A DNA stretch of 64,000 bases from Fictibacillus nanhaiensis (GTDB lineage: Bacteria; Bacillota; Bacilli; Bacillales; Fictibacillaceae). The position numbers and the translations under genes are program-made. The stretch lies in assembly GCF_019801215.1 (NCBI RefSeq), contig NZ_JAHVJO010000002.1, forward strand, positions 124,001 to 188,000. Direction: 5' to 3'. How positions within the stretch are numbered: position 1 is the first letter of the stretch; the number at the start of each line of letters is the position of its first letter. The notes under the pieces are model-generated. The model was not told the DNA's origin. It did no database searches and saw only the letters and a program-made list of their open reading frames with translations. Below, one piece after another: positions 51,210 through 60,649 of this stretch.

Positions 51210-51413
51210 ATGACCGATAATAAAAAGAAGCAAAAAGGAAAAATGGACAATCCTGAACAATATAAAACCGACAAAGTCAGCTTGTTCGATAAATTCGAAA
51301 GTGAACGAAATGTAGACTCTATTCCAATGGAGGATCTTAAACAAGAAAAGCGAGAAGAAAAGGATAAGAAAGGAACAAAGGATTCTTCTTCCAGTGAGGA
51401 AAAATATAAATAA
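51210..51413 (+). CDS. Hypothetical charged protein, 67 residues
   Basis: Not recognised. A highly charged, probably disordered polypeptide (35 percent or more Lys, Asp and Glu) with KKKQKGKMDNPEQYKTDKVS at the start and a Ser-rich acidic tail. No Cys and no aromatic core. A strong AGGAG ribosome site precedes ATG 51210, and a good terminator follows at 51436. It may be a stress- or spore-related small protein, but nothing in the sequence proves it. Confidence 0.65.
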   Translation: MTDNKKKQKGKMDNPEQYKTDKVSLFDKFESERNVDSIPMEDLKQEKREEKDKKGTKDSSSSEEKYK

Positions 51414-51435
51414 TAACGAATTCTAAAGTTTTATA

Positions 51436-51467
51436 CAGTGCTCCTGTTTTACGGAGCACTGTTTTTT
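51436..51467 (+). terminator. Terminator after the 67-residue gene
   Basis: CAGTGCTCC and GGAGCACTG form a perfect 9-bp stem, loop TGTTTTAC, followed by TTTTTTG. Confidence 0.9.
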
Positions 51468-51484
51468 GTGTTCATTGAAAAAAA

Positions 51485-51517
51485 AGAGACCAAATCTTTT
51501 TACATGATTTGATCTCT
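51485..51517 (-). terminator. Terminator of uvrBA
   Basis: AGAGATCAAATC and GATTTGGTCTCT form a 12-bp stem (one G-T pair) with a 9-nt loop, followed on the minus strand by TTTTTTTC. Confidence 0.9.
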
Positions 51518-51525
51518 CCCCTATA

Positions 51526-54405
51526 TTATTTAGCTAGCGTTTCTTTCTCTCTAACTTTACCAGTCATCCGCTTTTTGTCACGCTTCAAGATGGGTGCCAA
51601 ATAACGGCCTGTGTGGGATTCCTCAACTTCAGCAAGTTCCTCAGGAGTACCTGCTCCTACGATCGTACCACCTTTGTCCCCGCCTTCTGGTCCAAGGTCG
51701 ACTAAATAATCACATTGCTTGATAACATCCAGGTTATGCTCGATAACTAGAACAGAATCGCCGTTGTCAACGAGACGCTGCAGCACAACTAGCAATCGTG
51801 AAATATCGTCTACATGTAGTCCAGTTGTTGGCTCATCAAGAATATAAATGGTTTTACCCGTAGAGCGCTTATGAAGCTGTGAAGCGAGTTTCACACGCTG
51901 CGCTTCCCCGCCTGAAAGGGTTGTAGCGGATTGTCCAAGTTTAATATAACCAAGACCTACGTCTAAAATTGTCTGGAGCTTTCGTTTGATTTTAGGAATG
52001 TTGGCGAAGAATTCTACTGAATCCTCTACGGTCATATCTAAAATGTCGGCAATGTTTTTCCCTTTATATTTCACTTCTAACGTTTCACGGTTATAACGTT
52101 TTCCGTGACACACTTCACATGGCACGTACACATCCGGTAAAAAGTGCATTTCGATTTTTATTATTCCATCACCGCGGCATGCTTCGCAGCGGCCTCCTTT
52201 TACGTTGAAAGAGAAGCGTCCTTTTTTGTAGCCCCGTACTTTCGCTTCATTCGTTGAAGCAAAAACGTCACGAATATCATCAAAAACACCCGTATAGGTT
52301 GCAGGATTGGAACGTGGCGTACGTCCAATCGGCGACTGATCAATATCAATGACTTTGTCGATATGTTCAAGTCCATTAATGGATTTGTGTGCACCAGGCT
52401 TATCTTTTGCACGGTGCAGTTTTTGCGCGAGTGCTTTATGCAAAATTTCATTAACGAGTGTACTTTTTCCTGATCCAGAAACACCTGTAACTCCCGTAAA
52501 CAAGCCAAGAGGAATTTTAGCGGAAACATTTTTTAGGTTATTTTCTGTAGCTCCTTTTACCTCAATAAAACGGCCATCAGGCTTTCGTCTCTTTTTTGGA
52601 AGCGGGATGAATTTCTTCCCAGACAAATACTGTCCAGTAAGAGATTCAGGGTCTTCCATAATCTCCTGTGGCGTTCCTTGTGATGTAATCACACCACCGT
52701 GAGCACCTGCGCCTGGACCGATATCAATGACATAATCAGCTGCCAACATCGTATCCTCATCATGTTCTACGACAATAAGCGTGTTGCCTAAAGAGCGCAT
52801 CTCTTCAAGGGTGCGAATGAGTCGATCATTATCACGCTGGTGAAGGCCTATTGAAGGCTCATCTAAAATATAGAGAACACCCATCAACCGAGATCCTACT
52901 TGTGTCGCCAAGCGGATACGCTGTGCTTCCCCGCCTGACAAAGTGCCAGCTGCACGGCTTAAGGTGAGGTAGTCCAGTCCTACATTGATTAGGAATCCAG
53001 ATCGATCAACGATTTCACGTAAAATAAGTTTTGCAATGGCACGTTCCTTATTTGAAAGTTCAAGGTTATCAAAGAATTCTTTTGCTTCCGTAATAGACAG
53101 AGAAGTCGTTTCTCCGATATGTTTGCCATTGATTAGTACAGACAATGCTTCTTTTTTCAGACGATGTCCTTTACAAGTCGGGCAAGGCTTTTGCGCCATA
53201 TACCCTTCCATCTGTTCTCGAATATAGTCAGAGCTTGTCTCACGATAACGACGTTGAATATTTCCTAGTACACCTTCGAATTGTATTTCGTTTTTCCGCA
53301 CTTGGCCAAAATCATTCTTATAAGTGAAAGTAAGAGACTCTTTGCTGCCGTTCAAGATTTTATCCATCTGATCTTTGGGCAGATTCTCAACCGGTACATC
53401 CATATCGATGCCAAAGTGATTACAGATGCTTTCTAAAAGCTGAGGGTAATATTGGGAGCTGATCGGTTCCCAAGGAGCTATTGCATTACCACGTAAAGAT
53501 AAACTCCAATCAGGAATAACCAGCTCTGGATCTACTTCAAGCTTTACACCTAATCCATCACATGACGAACAAGCCCCAAACGGACTGTTAAACGAAAACA
53601 GTCGAGGCTCTAGTTCTCCAATAGAAAAGCCGCAATAGGCACACGCATGGTTTTGAGAGAATAAAAGCTCCTCTTCTCCCATTACATCCACGATTACGCT
53701 TCCGCCACCTAGATTTAGTGCAGCTTCAAGCGAGTCTGCCAAACGTGTTGCTATTCCCTCTTTTACAACGATCCGGTCGATTACAATTTCGATAGAATGC
53801 TTTTTGTTTTTTTCTAGTTTAATTTCTTCAGAGACTTCACGCATTTCACCATCAACACGTACACGGACATAACCTTGCTTCTTAATATCTTCTAGCGCCT
53901 TAACATGTTCACCTTTTCGCCCAGAAACAACGGGAGCTAAAATTTGCAGTTTTGAACGCTCTGGATATTCTAAAATTCGATCTACCATCTGTTCGATCGT
54001 CTGAGACGTAATCTCAACATGATGAACAGGACATACCGGACGGCCGATGCGCGCAAATAATAGGCGGAGATAGTCATAGATTTCGGTTACTGTTCCGACT
54101 GTTGACCTAGGGTTACGGCTCGTTGTTTTCTGATCGATCGAAATAGCAGGTGAAAGACCTTCGATGGAATCAACATCTGGCTTATCCATCTGTCCTAAGA
54201 ACTGGCGAGCATAAGCAGAAAGGGATTCTACATAACGGCGCTGGCCTTCTGCATAGATCGTATCGAAAGCAAGTGAAGATTTACCCGAGCCAGATAAGCC
54301 GGTTAAAACAACGAGCTTATCTCTCGGAATCGTAATGTCTATATTTTTTAAATTATGGGCTCTTGCACCCTTAACAACTATGTTTTGATTGGTTGCCAAC
54401 TGCAA
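51526..54405 (-). CDS. uvrA: Excinuclease ABC subunit A
   Basis: A 959-residue ATPase that recognises DNA damage in nucleotide excision repair and loads UvrB. Two ABC ATPase domains are seen: Walker [15 protein letters not shown] (about 31) and [14 protein letters not shown] (about 640), with [12 protein letters not shown] and [12 protein letters not shown] signatures. Zinc modules CAYCGF with CSSCDG, and [17 protein letters not shown] with [10 protein letters not shown], are present. The start directly follows the uvrB stop (54405/54406). The damage-inducible LexA site upstream of uvrB serves both genes. Confidence 0.98.
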   Translation of the reverse strand: MQLATNQNIVVKGARAHNLKNIDITIPRDKLVVLTGLSGSGKSSLAFDTIYAEGQRRYVESLSAYARQFLGQMDKPDVDSIEGLSPAISIDQKTTSRNPRSTVGTVTEIYDYLRLLFARIGRPVCPVHHVEITSQTIEQMVDRILEYPERSKLQILAPVVSGRKGEHVKALEDIKKQGYVRVRVDGEMREVSEEIKLEKNKKHSIEIVIDRIVVKEGIATRLADSLEAALNLGGGSVIVDVMGEEELLFSQNHACAYCGFSIGELEPRLFSFNSPFGACSSCDGLGVKLEVDPELVIPDWSLSLRGNAIAPWEPISSQYYPQLLESICNHFGIDMDVPVENLPKDQMDKILNGSKESLTFTYKNDFGQVRKNEIQFEGVLGNIQRRYRETSSDYIREQMEGYMAQKPCPTCKGHRLKKEALSVLINGKHIGETTSLSITEAKEFFDNLELSNKERAIAKLILREIVDRSGFLINVGLDYLTLSRAAGTLSGGEAQRIRLATQVGSRLMGVLYILDEPSIGLHQRDNDRLIRTLEEMRSLGNTLIVVEHDEDTMLAADYVIDIGPGAGAHGGVITSQGTPQEIMEDPESLTGQYLSGKKFIPLPKKRRKPDGRFIEVKGATENNLKNVSAKIPLGLFTGVTGVSGSGKSTLVNEILHKALAQKLHRAKDKPGAHKSINGLEHIDKVIDIDQSPIGRTPRSNPATYTGVFDDIRDVFASTNEAKVRGYKKGRFSFNVKGGRCEACRGDGIIKIEMHFLPDVYVPCEVCHGKRYNRETLEVKYKGKNIADILDMTVEDSVEFFANIPKIKRKLQTILDVGLGYIKLGQSATTLSGGEAQRVKLASQLHKRSTGKTIYILDEPTTGLHVDDISRLLVVLQRLVDNGDSVLVIEHNLDVIKQCDYLVDLGPEGGDKGGTIVGAGTPEELAEVEESHTGRYLAPILKRDKKRMTGKVREKETLAK

Positions 54406-56397
54406 TCATCCTTCCACTTTTAACTCAAGTATGAGGTCACGAAGCTCTGCAGCACGTTCGAACTGAAGGTTCTTTGCAGCATCCTTCATTTCTTTTTCCA
54501 TACGCTCAATAAAGGCTTCGCGATCCTTTTTGCTCATCTTTTGCTTAGGAGCATTTGTACTTGTATACGATTCTGTGTCTTCCGCTGCTTGTGTGGCACG
54601 TATTACATCACGAACTTCTTTCTTAATCGTCATAGGTGTGATGCCATGCTTTTCATTATGTTCCATCTGCCTAATACGTCTTCGCTGCGTTTCATCGATC
54701 GCAATCTGCATGGATTTTGTAATCTTGTCTCCATACATGATGACGTGACCGTTCGAGTTACGTGCGGCGCGTCCGATTGTCTGAATAAGTGATCGTTCAG
54801 AACGCAGAAAGCCCTCTTTATCTGCATCTAAAATGGCAACAAGTGAAACTTCCGGAATATCAAGACCTTCTCTTAAAAGGTTGATCCCGATAAGGACATC
54901 AAACACACCAAGACGAAGGTCACGGATAATCTGAATCCGCTCTAAAGTCTTGATTTCTGAATGAAGATAACGGACTTTTATGCCGAGTTCCACAAAGTAA
55001 TCGGTTAGATCTTCAGACATCTTTTTCGTCAGTGTTGTAACTAATACTCTTTCATTCTTGGCAATTCTCTCATTAATCTCACCAAGTAAATCATCAATCT
55101 GTCCTTTGATCGGACGTACTTCGAGTGTAGGGTCTAATAGCCCTGTCGGACGAATAATCTGCTCAACAGGCTCAGGGGCATGTTCAAGCTCATAAGGTCC
55201 TGGTGTTGCAGAAACATAGATATGCTGAAATTTCGTGTATTTTTCAAATTCTTCAAACGTTAGCGGTCGGTTGTCTTTTGCTGATGGCAGACGGAAGCCG
55301 TGATCGACTAGGACACTTTTCCTTGCTTGGTCTCCATTAAACATTCCTCGAATTTGAGGAAGTGTAACGTGTGACTCATCTATGACAATGAGCGAATCGT
55401 CCGGAAAATAGTCGAGCAGCGTATAAGGCGTGGATCCTGGCGGTCTTAGCGTTAAGTGCACAGAATAGTTTTCAATCCCTGAACAAAAGCCCATCTCCGC
55501 CATCATCTCAAGGTCATAACGTGTACGCTGTTCAAGCCTTTGAGCTTCTAATAGCTTCCCAGCTTCGTTAAGTTCTTTCAATCTTTCTTCGAGTTCGGCT
55601 TCAATCCGTTTAATGGCAACTTTCATTTTTTCTTCACGGGTTACGAAGTGGGATGCAGGGAAAATGGCAACGTGATTACGTTCGCCTAAAATCTCACCTG
55701 TAAGAGCATCCACTTCAGTAATTCTGTCGATCTCATCACCAAAAAACTCCACACGCAAGCAATGTTCGTCACGAGAAGCTGGGAAGATTTCTACAACATC
55801 CCCACGAACTCGAAACGTACCTCGCGTAAAATTAATATCATTTCGGTTGTATTGAATATCGACTAAATCTCGTAAAAGCTGATCGCGATCCTTTTCCATT
55901 CCTTCACGAAGGGAAATGACCATATCACGATATTCTTCAGGAGAACCTAGACCATAGATGCAGGACACACTAGCCACAATAATGACATCTTTTCGTTCAA
56001 AAAGAGAAGATGTGGCAGAGTGGCGCAGTTTATCAATCTCGTCATTGATGCTTGCATCTTTTTCAATATACGTATCCGAATGAGCAATATAGGCTTCCGG
56101 CTGATAATAATCATAATAGGAAACAAAGTACTCAACCGCATTGTTAGGAAAAAACTCTTTCAGCTCGCTGTATAGCTGACCGGCTAGCGTCTTGTTATGG
56201 GCAATAACAAGAGTAGGTTTGTTCACTTCCTGAATAACATTTGAAACCGTAAACGTCTTCCCTGTACCTGTCGCACCAAGCAATGTCATGCTTCGTTTAC
56301 CGGCATTTATATTGTTGATAAGATGCTTAATCGCAGCGGGTTGATCCCCTTGCGGCTGGTAACTAGACTGGATCTGAAATGTATGACTTTCACTCAC
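54406..56397 (-). CDS. uvrB: Excinuclease ABC subunit B
   Basis: A 663-residue helicase-like protein that verifies damage and recruits UvrC. Walker [14 protein letters not shown] (about 40-52), the beta-hairpin [24 protein letters not shown] motif, [18 protein letters not shown], motif [11 protein letters not shown], and the C-terminal UVR domain ([20 protein letters not shown]) that binds UvrC are present. It opens with GTG at 56397, preceded by ACGGAGG. It heads the uvrBA operon behind an extended -10 promoter and a LexA box. Confidence 0.98.
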   Translation of the reverse strand: MSESHTFQIQSSYQPQGDQPAAIKHLINNINAGKRSMTLLGATGTGKTFTVSNVIQEVNKPTLVIAHNKTLAGQLYSELKEFFPNNAVEYFVSYYDYYQPEAYIAHSDTYIEKDASINDEIDKLRHSATSSLFERKDVIIVASVSCIYGLGSPEEYRDMVISLREGMEKDRDQLLRDLVDIQYNRNDINFTRGTFRVRGDVVEIFPASRDEHCLRVEFFGDEIDRITEVDALTGEILGERNHVAIFPASHFVTREEKMKVAIKRIEAELEERLKELNEAGKLLEAQRLEQRTRYDLEMMAEMGFCSGIENYSVHLTLRPPGSTPYTLLDYFPDDSLIVIDESHVTLPQIRGMFNGDQARKSVLVDHGFRLPSAKDNRPLTFEEFEKYTKFQHIYVSATPGPYELEHAPEPVEQIIRPTGLLDPTLEVRPIKGQIDDLLGEINERIAKNERVLVTTLTKKMSEDLTDYFVELGIKVRYLHSEIKTLERIQIIRDLRLGVFDVLIGINLLREGLDIPEVSLVAILDADKEGFLRSERSLIQTIGRAARNSNGHVIMYGDKITKSMQIAIDETQRRRIRQMEHNEKHGITPMTIKKEVRDVIRATQAAEDTESYTSTNAPKQKMSKKDREAFIERMEKEMKDAAKNLQFERAAELRDLILELKVEG

Positions 56398-56434
56398 AAA
56401 ACCGAACCTCCGTTCCTAATTTCTGGTTAATCAA

Positions 56435-56440
56435 ATTATA
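56435..56440 (-). promoter_or_regulatory. Extended -10 promoter of uvrBA
   Basis: On the minus strand TGC-TATAAT, an extended -10 element. No good -35 stands at 17 bp, so activity likely depends on the TG motif. Confidence 0.6.
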
Positions 56441-56471
56441 GCACAGCCCTTTACCAAAATCCTAATAATTA

Positions 56472-56485
56472 CGAACAAATATTCG
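56472..56485. promoter_or_regulatory. LexA (DinR) SOS box upstream of uvrB
   Basis: CGAACAAATATTCG matches the Bacillus SOS consensus CGAAC-N4-GTTCG at 9 of 10 fixed positions and lies just upstream of the uvrBA -10 element, so LexA binding would block the operon until DNA damage. Confidence 0.82.
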
Positions 56486-56538
56486 CAGAAGTTTCTGGAA
56501 AGAAAGGAAAGTGTTATACTTGAATTTAGGTGCTTGTT

Positions 56539-56574
56539 GGGAAATAAATTGTATGGGGTCTGACCCCATTTCCC
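56539..56574. repeat. 36-bp direct repeat, left copy, with REP-like core
   Basis: GGGAAATAAATTGT followed by the 17-bp palindrome ATGGGGTCTGACCCCAT and TTTCCC. The copy at 57878-57913 is nearly identical and in the same orientation. A second stem, TTTCCCGCAA/TTGCGGGAAA (56569-56601), is joined to this copy only. Confidence 0.8.
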
Positions 56575-56639
56575 GCAAGCGGTATCAACGGTTGCGGGAA
56601 AATTGTAGCAGGTGTGTCCCCAAAAGGAGTAATTAAATC

Positions 56640-57509
56640 ATGGATTTTTTCTATATATTGCTTGGCTTGTGCATCGGTGTTTTTTCTGGATTTTTTGGCA
56701 TTGGAGGAGGCTTTATTTTAACGCCGATTCTTATCTTGATCGGTATACCTCCTCTATCAGCGATTGGGACAAGTTTAATGTATTCGATTGGTACAAGTGT
56801 ATCTGGAGTAGCCGCACACTTAAGGTATAAGAATATCCTTTGGAAAACAGCAGCTGTTCTCGGTATTGTCGGTGTTTTGGCTACTCAGATTGCCCATCCG
56901 TTTGTTGTTTGGCTCGAGAAGTTAGGTTATGACGATACCATTATCCCAGTCTTCTATATTTTGCTTCTTGCATACTTTGCAGTTTCCCTGCTTTATAAGC
57001 AAACAAAACAAAATAAAGTCAATAAATCATCTGCCTTCGCTTTTTCTTGGCCAAAAGCCATTTTTATTGGCTTTACTGGAGGGTTCATCTCAACCACATT
57101 AGGTGTTGGCGGAGGGTTTGTCATGGTTCCTCTACTGATTTCGATGATGAATTTTCCATCAAGAAAAGCGGTTGGGACAAGCTTGGTCAGTGTTTTCTTG
57201 ATTGTTACAGCAGGTTTTTTAACGTATGCAACGTCCATTCAGCTCGACTACAAGCTAGGCATCCTTCTCATCCTTGGTGCATTGGTAGGTACACAGCTTG
57301 GAGCAAAACTGACGACCATCTATTCTAATGGTCAAATTCAAAAGTACTTAGGCGCTCTTTACATCACCATTTTAAGTTCGGTTGTTCTCAAACTTCTCCA
57401 GTTTGATAGAGCAGGTCTTGGTGTTATCAGTCTATATGTGGTCACACTGCTCATCCTTTTCTTAAAGGAAACGATTACCCATTCAAAAAGAAAGACGTCT
57501 ACCTCTTAA
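56640..57509 (+). CDS. TSUP family transporter (TauE/SafE)
   Basis: A 289-residue membrane protein with eight to nine helices. The two TSUP half-repeats are visible: GVFSGFFGIGGGFILTPILI near the start and GGFISTTLGVGGGFVMVPLL in the middle, each followed by a PPLSAIGTSL- or PSRKAVGTSL-type segment. The family exports sulfite, sulfonates or related organosulfur anions; the substrate here is not known. AAAGGAG precedes ATG 56640. It lies on the opposite strand between uvrB and csbA, which are neighbours in B. subtilis, and is bounded by 36-bp direct repeats. Confidence 0.88.
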   Translation: MDFFYILLGLCIGVFSGFFGIGGGFILTPILILIGIPPLSAIGTSLMYSIGTSVSGVAAHLRYKNILWKTAAVLGIVGVLATQIAHPFVVWLEKLGYDDTIIPVFYILLLAYFAVSLLYKQTKQNKVNKSSAFAFSWPKAIFIGFTGGFISTTLGVGGGFVMVPLLISMMNFPSRKAVGTSLVSVFLIVTAGFLTYATSIQLDYKLGILLILGALVGTQLGAKLTTIYSNGQIQKYLGALYITILSSVVLKLLQFDRAGLGVISLYVVTLLILFLKETITHSKRKTSTS

Positions 57510-57523
57510 AGGTGACGTCTTTT
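57491..57523. terminator. Bidirectional terminator between TSUP gene and csbA
   Basis: AAAGACGTC-ACCT and AGGT-GACGTCTTT pair around the TSUP stop codon, with TTTTTG on the plus strand and TTTTTGAATGG on the minus strand. Confidence 0.85.
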
Positions 57524-57533
57524 TGTTATCGTT

Positions 57534-57764
57534 TTATTTTACTTTTCTTCTTTGTTTATTGTGGATTTTCAATCCAAGAAAAAAACCTACAATTGTAAAA
57601 AGACCACCAATGATCTGGAGAGGCAACGGTTGATGAAGACCATCAAAACCAAAAACCAAGATTAATATCGTAATCCCTAGCGGTACATACTTTGAAAATA
57701 GAACTCTGTTAAATAACAGCAATAAGAACACAGGCAATAGAGCTGCAAAAACATACTCCAACAT
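57534..57764 (-). CDS. csbA: CsbA-like small membrane protein
   Basis: A 76-residue protein with three hydrophobic helices (FAALLPVFLLLLFNRVLFS, VPLGITILILVFG, LQIIGGLFTIVGFFLGLKI) and a basic C-terminus. Length, topology and place upstream of uvrBA on the same strand match B. subtilis CsbA, a SigB-controlled membrane protein of unknown function. ATG 57764 is preferred over the upstream frame start, with GAGGGG about 11 nt before it. A SigB-like promoter lies 27 bp upstream of the start. Confidence 0.78.
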   Translation of the reverse strand: MLEYVFAALLPVFLLLLFNRVLFSKYVPLGITILILVFGFDGLHQPLPLQIIGGLFTIVGFFLGLKIHNKQRRKVK

Positions 57765-57790
57765 GAAACAATTGACCCCTCTCAATAGAA

Positions 57791-57816
57791 CATCCCAAAA
57801 CACATCTTTTGTAAAC
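57791..57816 (-). promoter_or_regulatory. Candidate SigB promoter of csbA
   Basis: On the minus strand GTTTAC (57816-57811), 14-bp spacer, GGGATG (57796-57791). The SigB consensus is GTTTAA-N12-15-GGGTAT, and csbA is a known SigB target in B. subtilis. The -10 match is partial. Confidence 0.5.
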
Positions 57817-57877
57817 GTTCATCTATACCTCTCTAAATTTAACAAAACTCCCTATACAAAAACAAGAAAATTGTTAT

Positions 57878-57913
57878 GGGAAATAAATTGTTGGGGGTCA
57901 GTCCCCATTTCCC
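57878..57913. repeat. 36-bp direct repeat, right copy, with REP-like core
   Basis: GGGAAATAAATTGT followed by TGGGGGTCAGTCCCCA and TTTCCC. It is the partner of 56539-56574. It lies upstream of csbA and of the peptide-kinase pair. Confidence 0.8.
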
Positions 57914-58008
57914 AACGAAACTTTCTGTTTAAGGAAACGTACAGTAGGATATTGAATACAACATGCGAATAACAATAGCAATGAATCTTTTAAAGGAGAT
58001 GATTTGGA

Positions 58009-58197
58009 ATGTTAATGAAATTGCTTAAATCTTTATTAGGTTTAAAAAGCCATAATAAATACGGCAGTTCCGGTTACAAATACAAGAAAAGCTATAACAA
58101 GTACAGCAGCAGTGATTTTGGAAAGAAGAAGCATTATGGCGGTTATGGTCATAAACATTATAAGAAAAAATCTAAAAGCAGCTTTTTTAGCAGCTAA
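58009..58197 (+). CDS. Lys/Tyr/Ser/Gly-rich small protein paired with a kinase gene
   Basis: A 62-residue protein not recognised by family. It begins with a short amphipathic helix (LMKLLKSLLGLKSH). The remainder is low-complexity and very basic, with repeated Lys-Tyr, Ser-Ser and Gly-Tyr/His patterns: KYGSSGYKYKKSYNKYSSSD, KKKHYGGYGHKHYKKKSKSS, and FFSS at the end. It is probably disordered and positively charged, and it is rich in Ser and Tyr acceptors. AAAGGAG precedes ATG 58009. It ends 22 bp before a Ser/Thr kinase gene, so the two are likely cotranscribed, and the peptide may be substrate, adaptor or surface polymer-binding protein. That link is inference. Confidence 0.78.
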   Translation: MLMKLLKSLLGLKSHNKYGSSGYKYKKSYNKYSSSDFGKKKHYGGYGHKHYKKKSKSSFFSS

Positions 58198-58219
58198 TAA
58201 TCTCCTCCACTAATTACGG

Positions 58220-59014
58220 ATGATTACTGAATTTTGGAAAACTCTTCAAAGAGCGATTTATGACAGACCATTACCGCTTAACTCCCTTATCCATAAACGC
58301 TATCGTATCGAATACGTGCTTGGGATGGGGAGTTATGGAATAACCTATTTGGCACAAGATGAGATTACAAAACATACTGTTGTCGTAAAACAGCTTCGGC
58401 CCTCGAAAGCGAAAATCGAAGGCGGGCTGGCTTCCTTTGAAAAAGAAGCCCGAATCCTGCAAGAGTTAGAGCATCCTCAGGTCCCAACATTACTTCAGAA
58501 GTTCCATGATGATGATGGACATTTTATTGTGATGGAATGGATCCAGGGCGACACGTTCGAAGATCTTATTTTTCGTGACCATCACCAATACAGTGAAAAA
58601 GAAACGATTGCTATCTTACTTAAGCTGTTAACGATAATAGATCATTTTCATCAAAACGGTATCCTTCACCGCGATTTGCGCATTCCAAACATCATTGAAC
58701 GTCATGGAAAGCTGCATGTCGTAGACTTTGGCCTTGCCTGTTACTTAACTGATTCTGAGGATTCGGAACCACCTGATCATCCGGAAAAAGCTCACATGCG
58801 AGCGGTCACCGTTAAAAGTGATATTTTCGCCCTTGGTCACTTTGCACTCTTTCTTCTTTATTCTTCGTATGTGCCTCAATCTAAACAAGAGAGAAGCTGG
58901 GAAGAAGAACTAGACCTATCAAAATCTCTACAATCAGTCCTTCGAAAAATGCTTCAATTGGATGAACCTTATCATTCTATTGAGGAGGTACGAACAGCAT
59001 TAAAACAACTGTAA
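58220..59014 (+). CDS. Hanks-type Ser/Thr protein kinase, soluble
   Basis: A 264-residue protein kinase catalytic domain without membrane span. Gly-rich loop GMGSYG (35-40), ATP-binding Lys 57 in VVVKQLRP, catalytic loop HRDLRIPN (150-157, Arg in place of the usual Lys after HRDL), and DFG at 169-171 are all present. The activation segment is short and contains SEDSEPPDHPEK followed by a Thr-Val-Lys-Ser-Asp-Ile APE-like region. It resembles B. subtilis PrkD (YbdM)-like kinases. The ATG at 58220 has no clear ribosome site, so it may depend on translation of the preceding peptide gene. A terminator follows. Confidence 0.88.
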   Translation: MITEFWKTLQRAIYDRPLPLNSLIHKRYRIEYVLGMGSYGITYLAQDEITKHTVVVKQLRPSKAKIEGGLASFEKEARILQELEHPQVPTLLQKFHDDDGHFIVMEWIQGDTFEDLIFRDHHQYSEKETIAILLKLLTIIDHFHQNGILHRDLRIPNIIERHGKLHVVDFGLACYLTDSEDSEPPDHPEKAHMRAVTVKSDIFALGHFALFLLYSSYVPQSKQERSWEEELDLSKSLQSVLRKMLQLDEPYHSIEEVRTALKQL

Positions 59015-59026
59015 AAACGGAAAACA

Positions 59027-59052
59027 GCTTGGAGATTTCTCCAAGCCGTTTT
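59027..59052 (+). terminator. Terminator after the kinase gene
   Basis: GCTTGGAGA and TCTCCAAGC form a 9-bp stem with a 2-nt loop, followed by CGTTTTTG. Confidence 0.88.
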
Positions 59053-59079
59053 TGTATTCAGTCCATTTCAAATCTGTAT

Positions 59080-60480
59080 TCATTCCATTCCAAAGCTATT
59101 CCTCTTTTTCCTATTCTCCCTGAACGCTTCATATTCTTTTTCATGGTTTGTCGTAACCGCAAGATTATACAACGCTTTATAAAATTGCTGGTAGTCTAGT
59201 TTAAATAAAAACAGATCCTCAAAACCGTTTGCTGTGTACACGCCAAATTCCCAAACCGCCTTATAATCTCGCTTATTCAGAGATTTTGCCATCAAATCTA
59301 AAACCTTCAATATTTCAGTAGAGATAATGACATTTTCTTTTGCATAGTGTCTGATATAACCGAGACCGTTATATAAATAATGATTAAAATCTCTTTCCTG
59401 TAAGACCACTCTAAGGTTATTCTCCTTATCCATCAAGTAGCTAGAAAAGTTCGCACCTCGTGAAATAGCAGCAAGGACCTCGCCAAGCTGATAAATCGCA
59501 TTTGTTGCTGTTTTAGGGTCATAATGTCCTAATGACCTTATCGCGACTTCTACCAGTTTATTAATACTGAATTCAATATCTTGAACTTCCGTCTGACGTC
59601 TTCGAATGCTAAAAAAGGAAAGGAATTTTTCCTCCTCGATTTCTTTTTCGCTTTTTTTCCAATACGTGATAATCGGTGTTGATGCAAATACATAGCTTCC
59701 AATCGTATATTCTAGCCTGATAACAATGTCGTCTTTTTGAGCTTCCTCAATCATACTTGTAAAGTCCACAAGTTGAATATATCCAGACTTTCTAGCTAGA
59801 ATCATTGTCCCTTGAGTCTCACATATTTTATGGTCGATGCTGTTTAAATCGTCTACTCGATGCATATCTAATTCATCTTTTAATGCATTTTTCACAATGT
59901 ATAAGGCTTCTTTTTTCATGTCATATGTCATTTGGTTAACTTGGAGCCAAGCAACAGCATGATTAATAAAAAAGATAAACGTTCCAATCGATAGCGCTGC
60001 GATGATGGTAGCTAAGACAGGAATTGCAAAATAATAGGCAGCGATTCGTTTATTCAAAAACAAAAAAGATAATAGCATATAAATAAAACTTGATGTAAAG
60101 ATTCCAAGGACACGCTGAGTAGCTTTACTGGCAATAAAATTTTTCAACATGCGTGGTGAGAACTGGCCAGAAAACGTCGTAAAAACAACAAGAATCAAGT
60201 TGAAGGTGAACGTTGTTAATGTGAGAATTGCAGCAGTAAGTGTACCGACCAGTGCAAGAGTCAGTCCATAATCCACAGCAAAAAAAGGCCGCATGTTTGT
60301 TCCTAAATCATATTTCAAGTCTGCCGTTAATGCACCACCCACTAACAAAAAGGATAAAAACACATAGAGTACAGGTGTAAACCACAAATTAGATTGCACC
60401 GTATGAGACAATTCTCTTTCTGACATTCTCGTATATTTCTTCATCAAATGATCAAACTGATTCACCTTAAACATTTTCAA
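59080..60480 (-). CDS. DUF2254 membrane protein
   Basis: A 466-residue protein of the DUF2254 family, of unknown function. Four hydrophobic helices occupy about residues 30-170 (VLYVFLSFLLVGGALTADL, VGTLTAAILTLTTFTFNLIL, FTSSFIYMLLSFLFL, VLATIIAALSIGTFIFFINH). The rest is a large cytoplasmic domain with charged helices. The conserved TAAILTLTTFTFNLILVVFT and FSGQFSPRMLKNF motifs lie after the second helix. It is monocistronic, convergent with the kinase gene. Confidence 0.88.
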   Translation of the reverse strand: MKMFKVNQFDHLMKKYTRMSERELSHTVQSNLWFTPVLYVFLSFLLVGGALTADLKYDLGTNMRPFFAVDYGLTLALVGTLTAAILTLTTFTFNLILVVFTTFSGQFSPRMLKNFIASKATQRVLGIFTSSFIYMLLSFLFLNKRIAAYYFAIPVLATIIAALSIGTFIFFINHAVAWLQVNQMTYDMKKEALYIVKNALKDELDMHRVDDLNSIDHKICETQGTMILARKSGYIQLVDFTSMIEEAQKDDIVIRLEYTIGSYVFASTPIITYWKKSEKEIEEEKFLSFFSIRRRQTEVQDIEFSINKLVEVAIRSLGHYDPKTATNAIYQLGEVLAAISRGANFSSYLMDKENNLRVVLQERDFNHYLYNGLGYIRHYAKENVIISTEILKVLDLMAKSLNKRDYKAVWEFGVYTANGFEDLFLFKLDYQQFYKALYNLAVTTNHEKEYEAFRENRKKRNSFGME

Positions 60481-60602
60481 ATCCTCTCAAAAAAGCAAAA
60501 TGAGTGTAGGGGTTTTCCCAACCATACATCTTAAGACATCTTTCCTATTTTGCCCTAAATCAAAAAAGTAAAACTTATTATCTAACAGGTCCTTATCAAA
60601 AA

Positions 60603-60627
60603 ACGATTCTTCCCATGTAAGAATCGT
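60603..60627 (-). terminator. Terminator after the alkyltransferase-like gene
   Basis: ACGATTCTT and AAGAATCGT form a 9-bp stem with a 7-nt loop, followed on the minus strand by TTTTTTG. Confidence 0.88.
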
Positions 60628-60649
60628 CACCAATTTGTTTGTATAAGAC

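Noticed and set aside
58220-59014. Inactive pseudokinase
   Set aside because: The Lys, HRD, Asn and DFG residues are all present; only the Lys after HRDL is Arg, which is tolerated in some active kinases.
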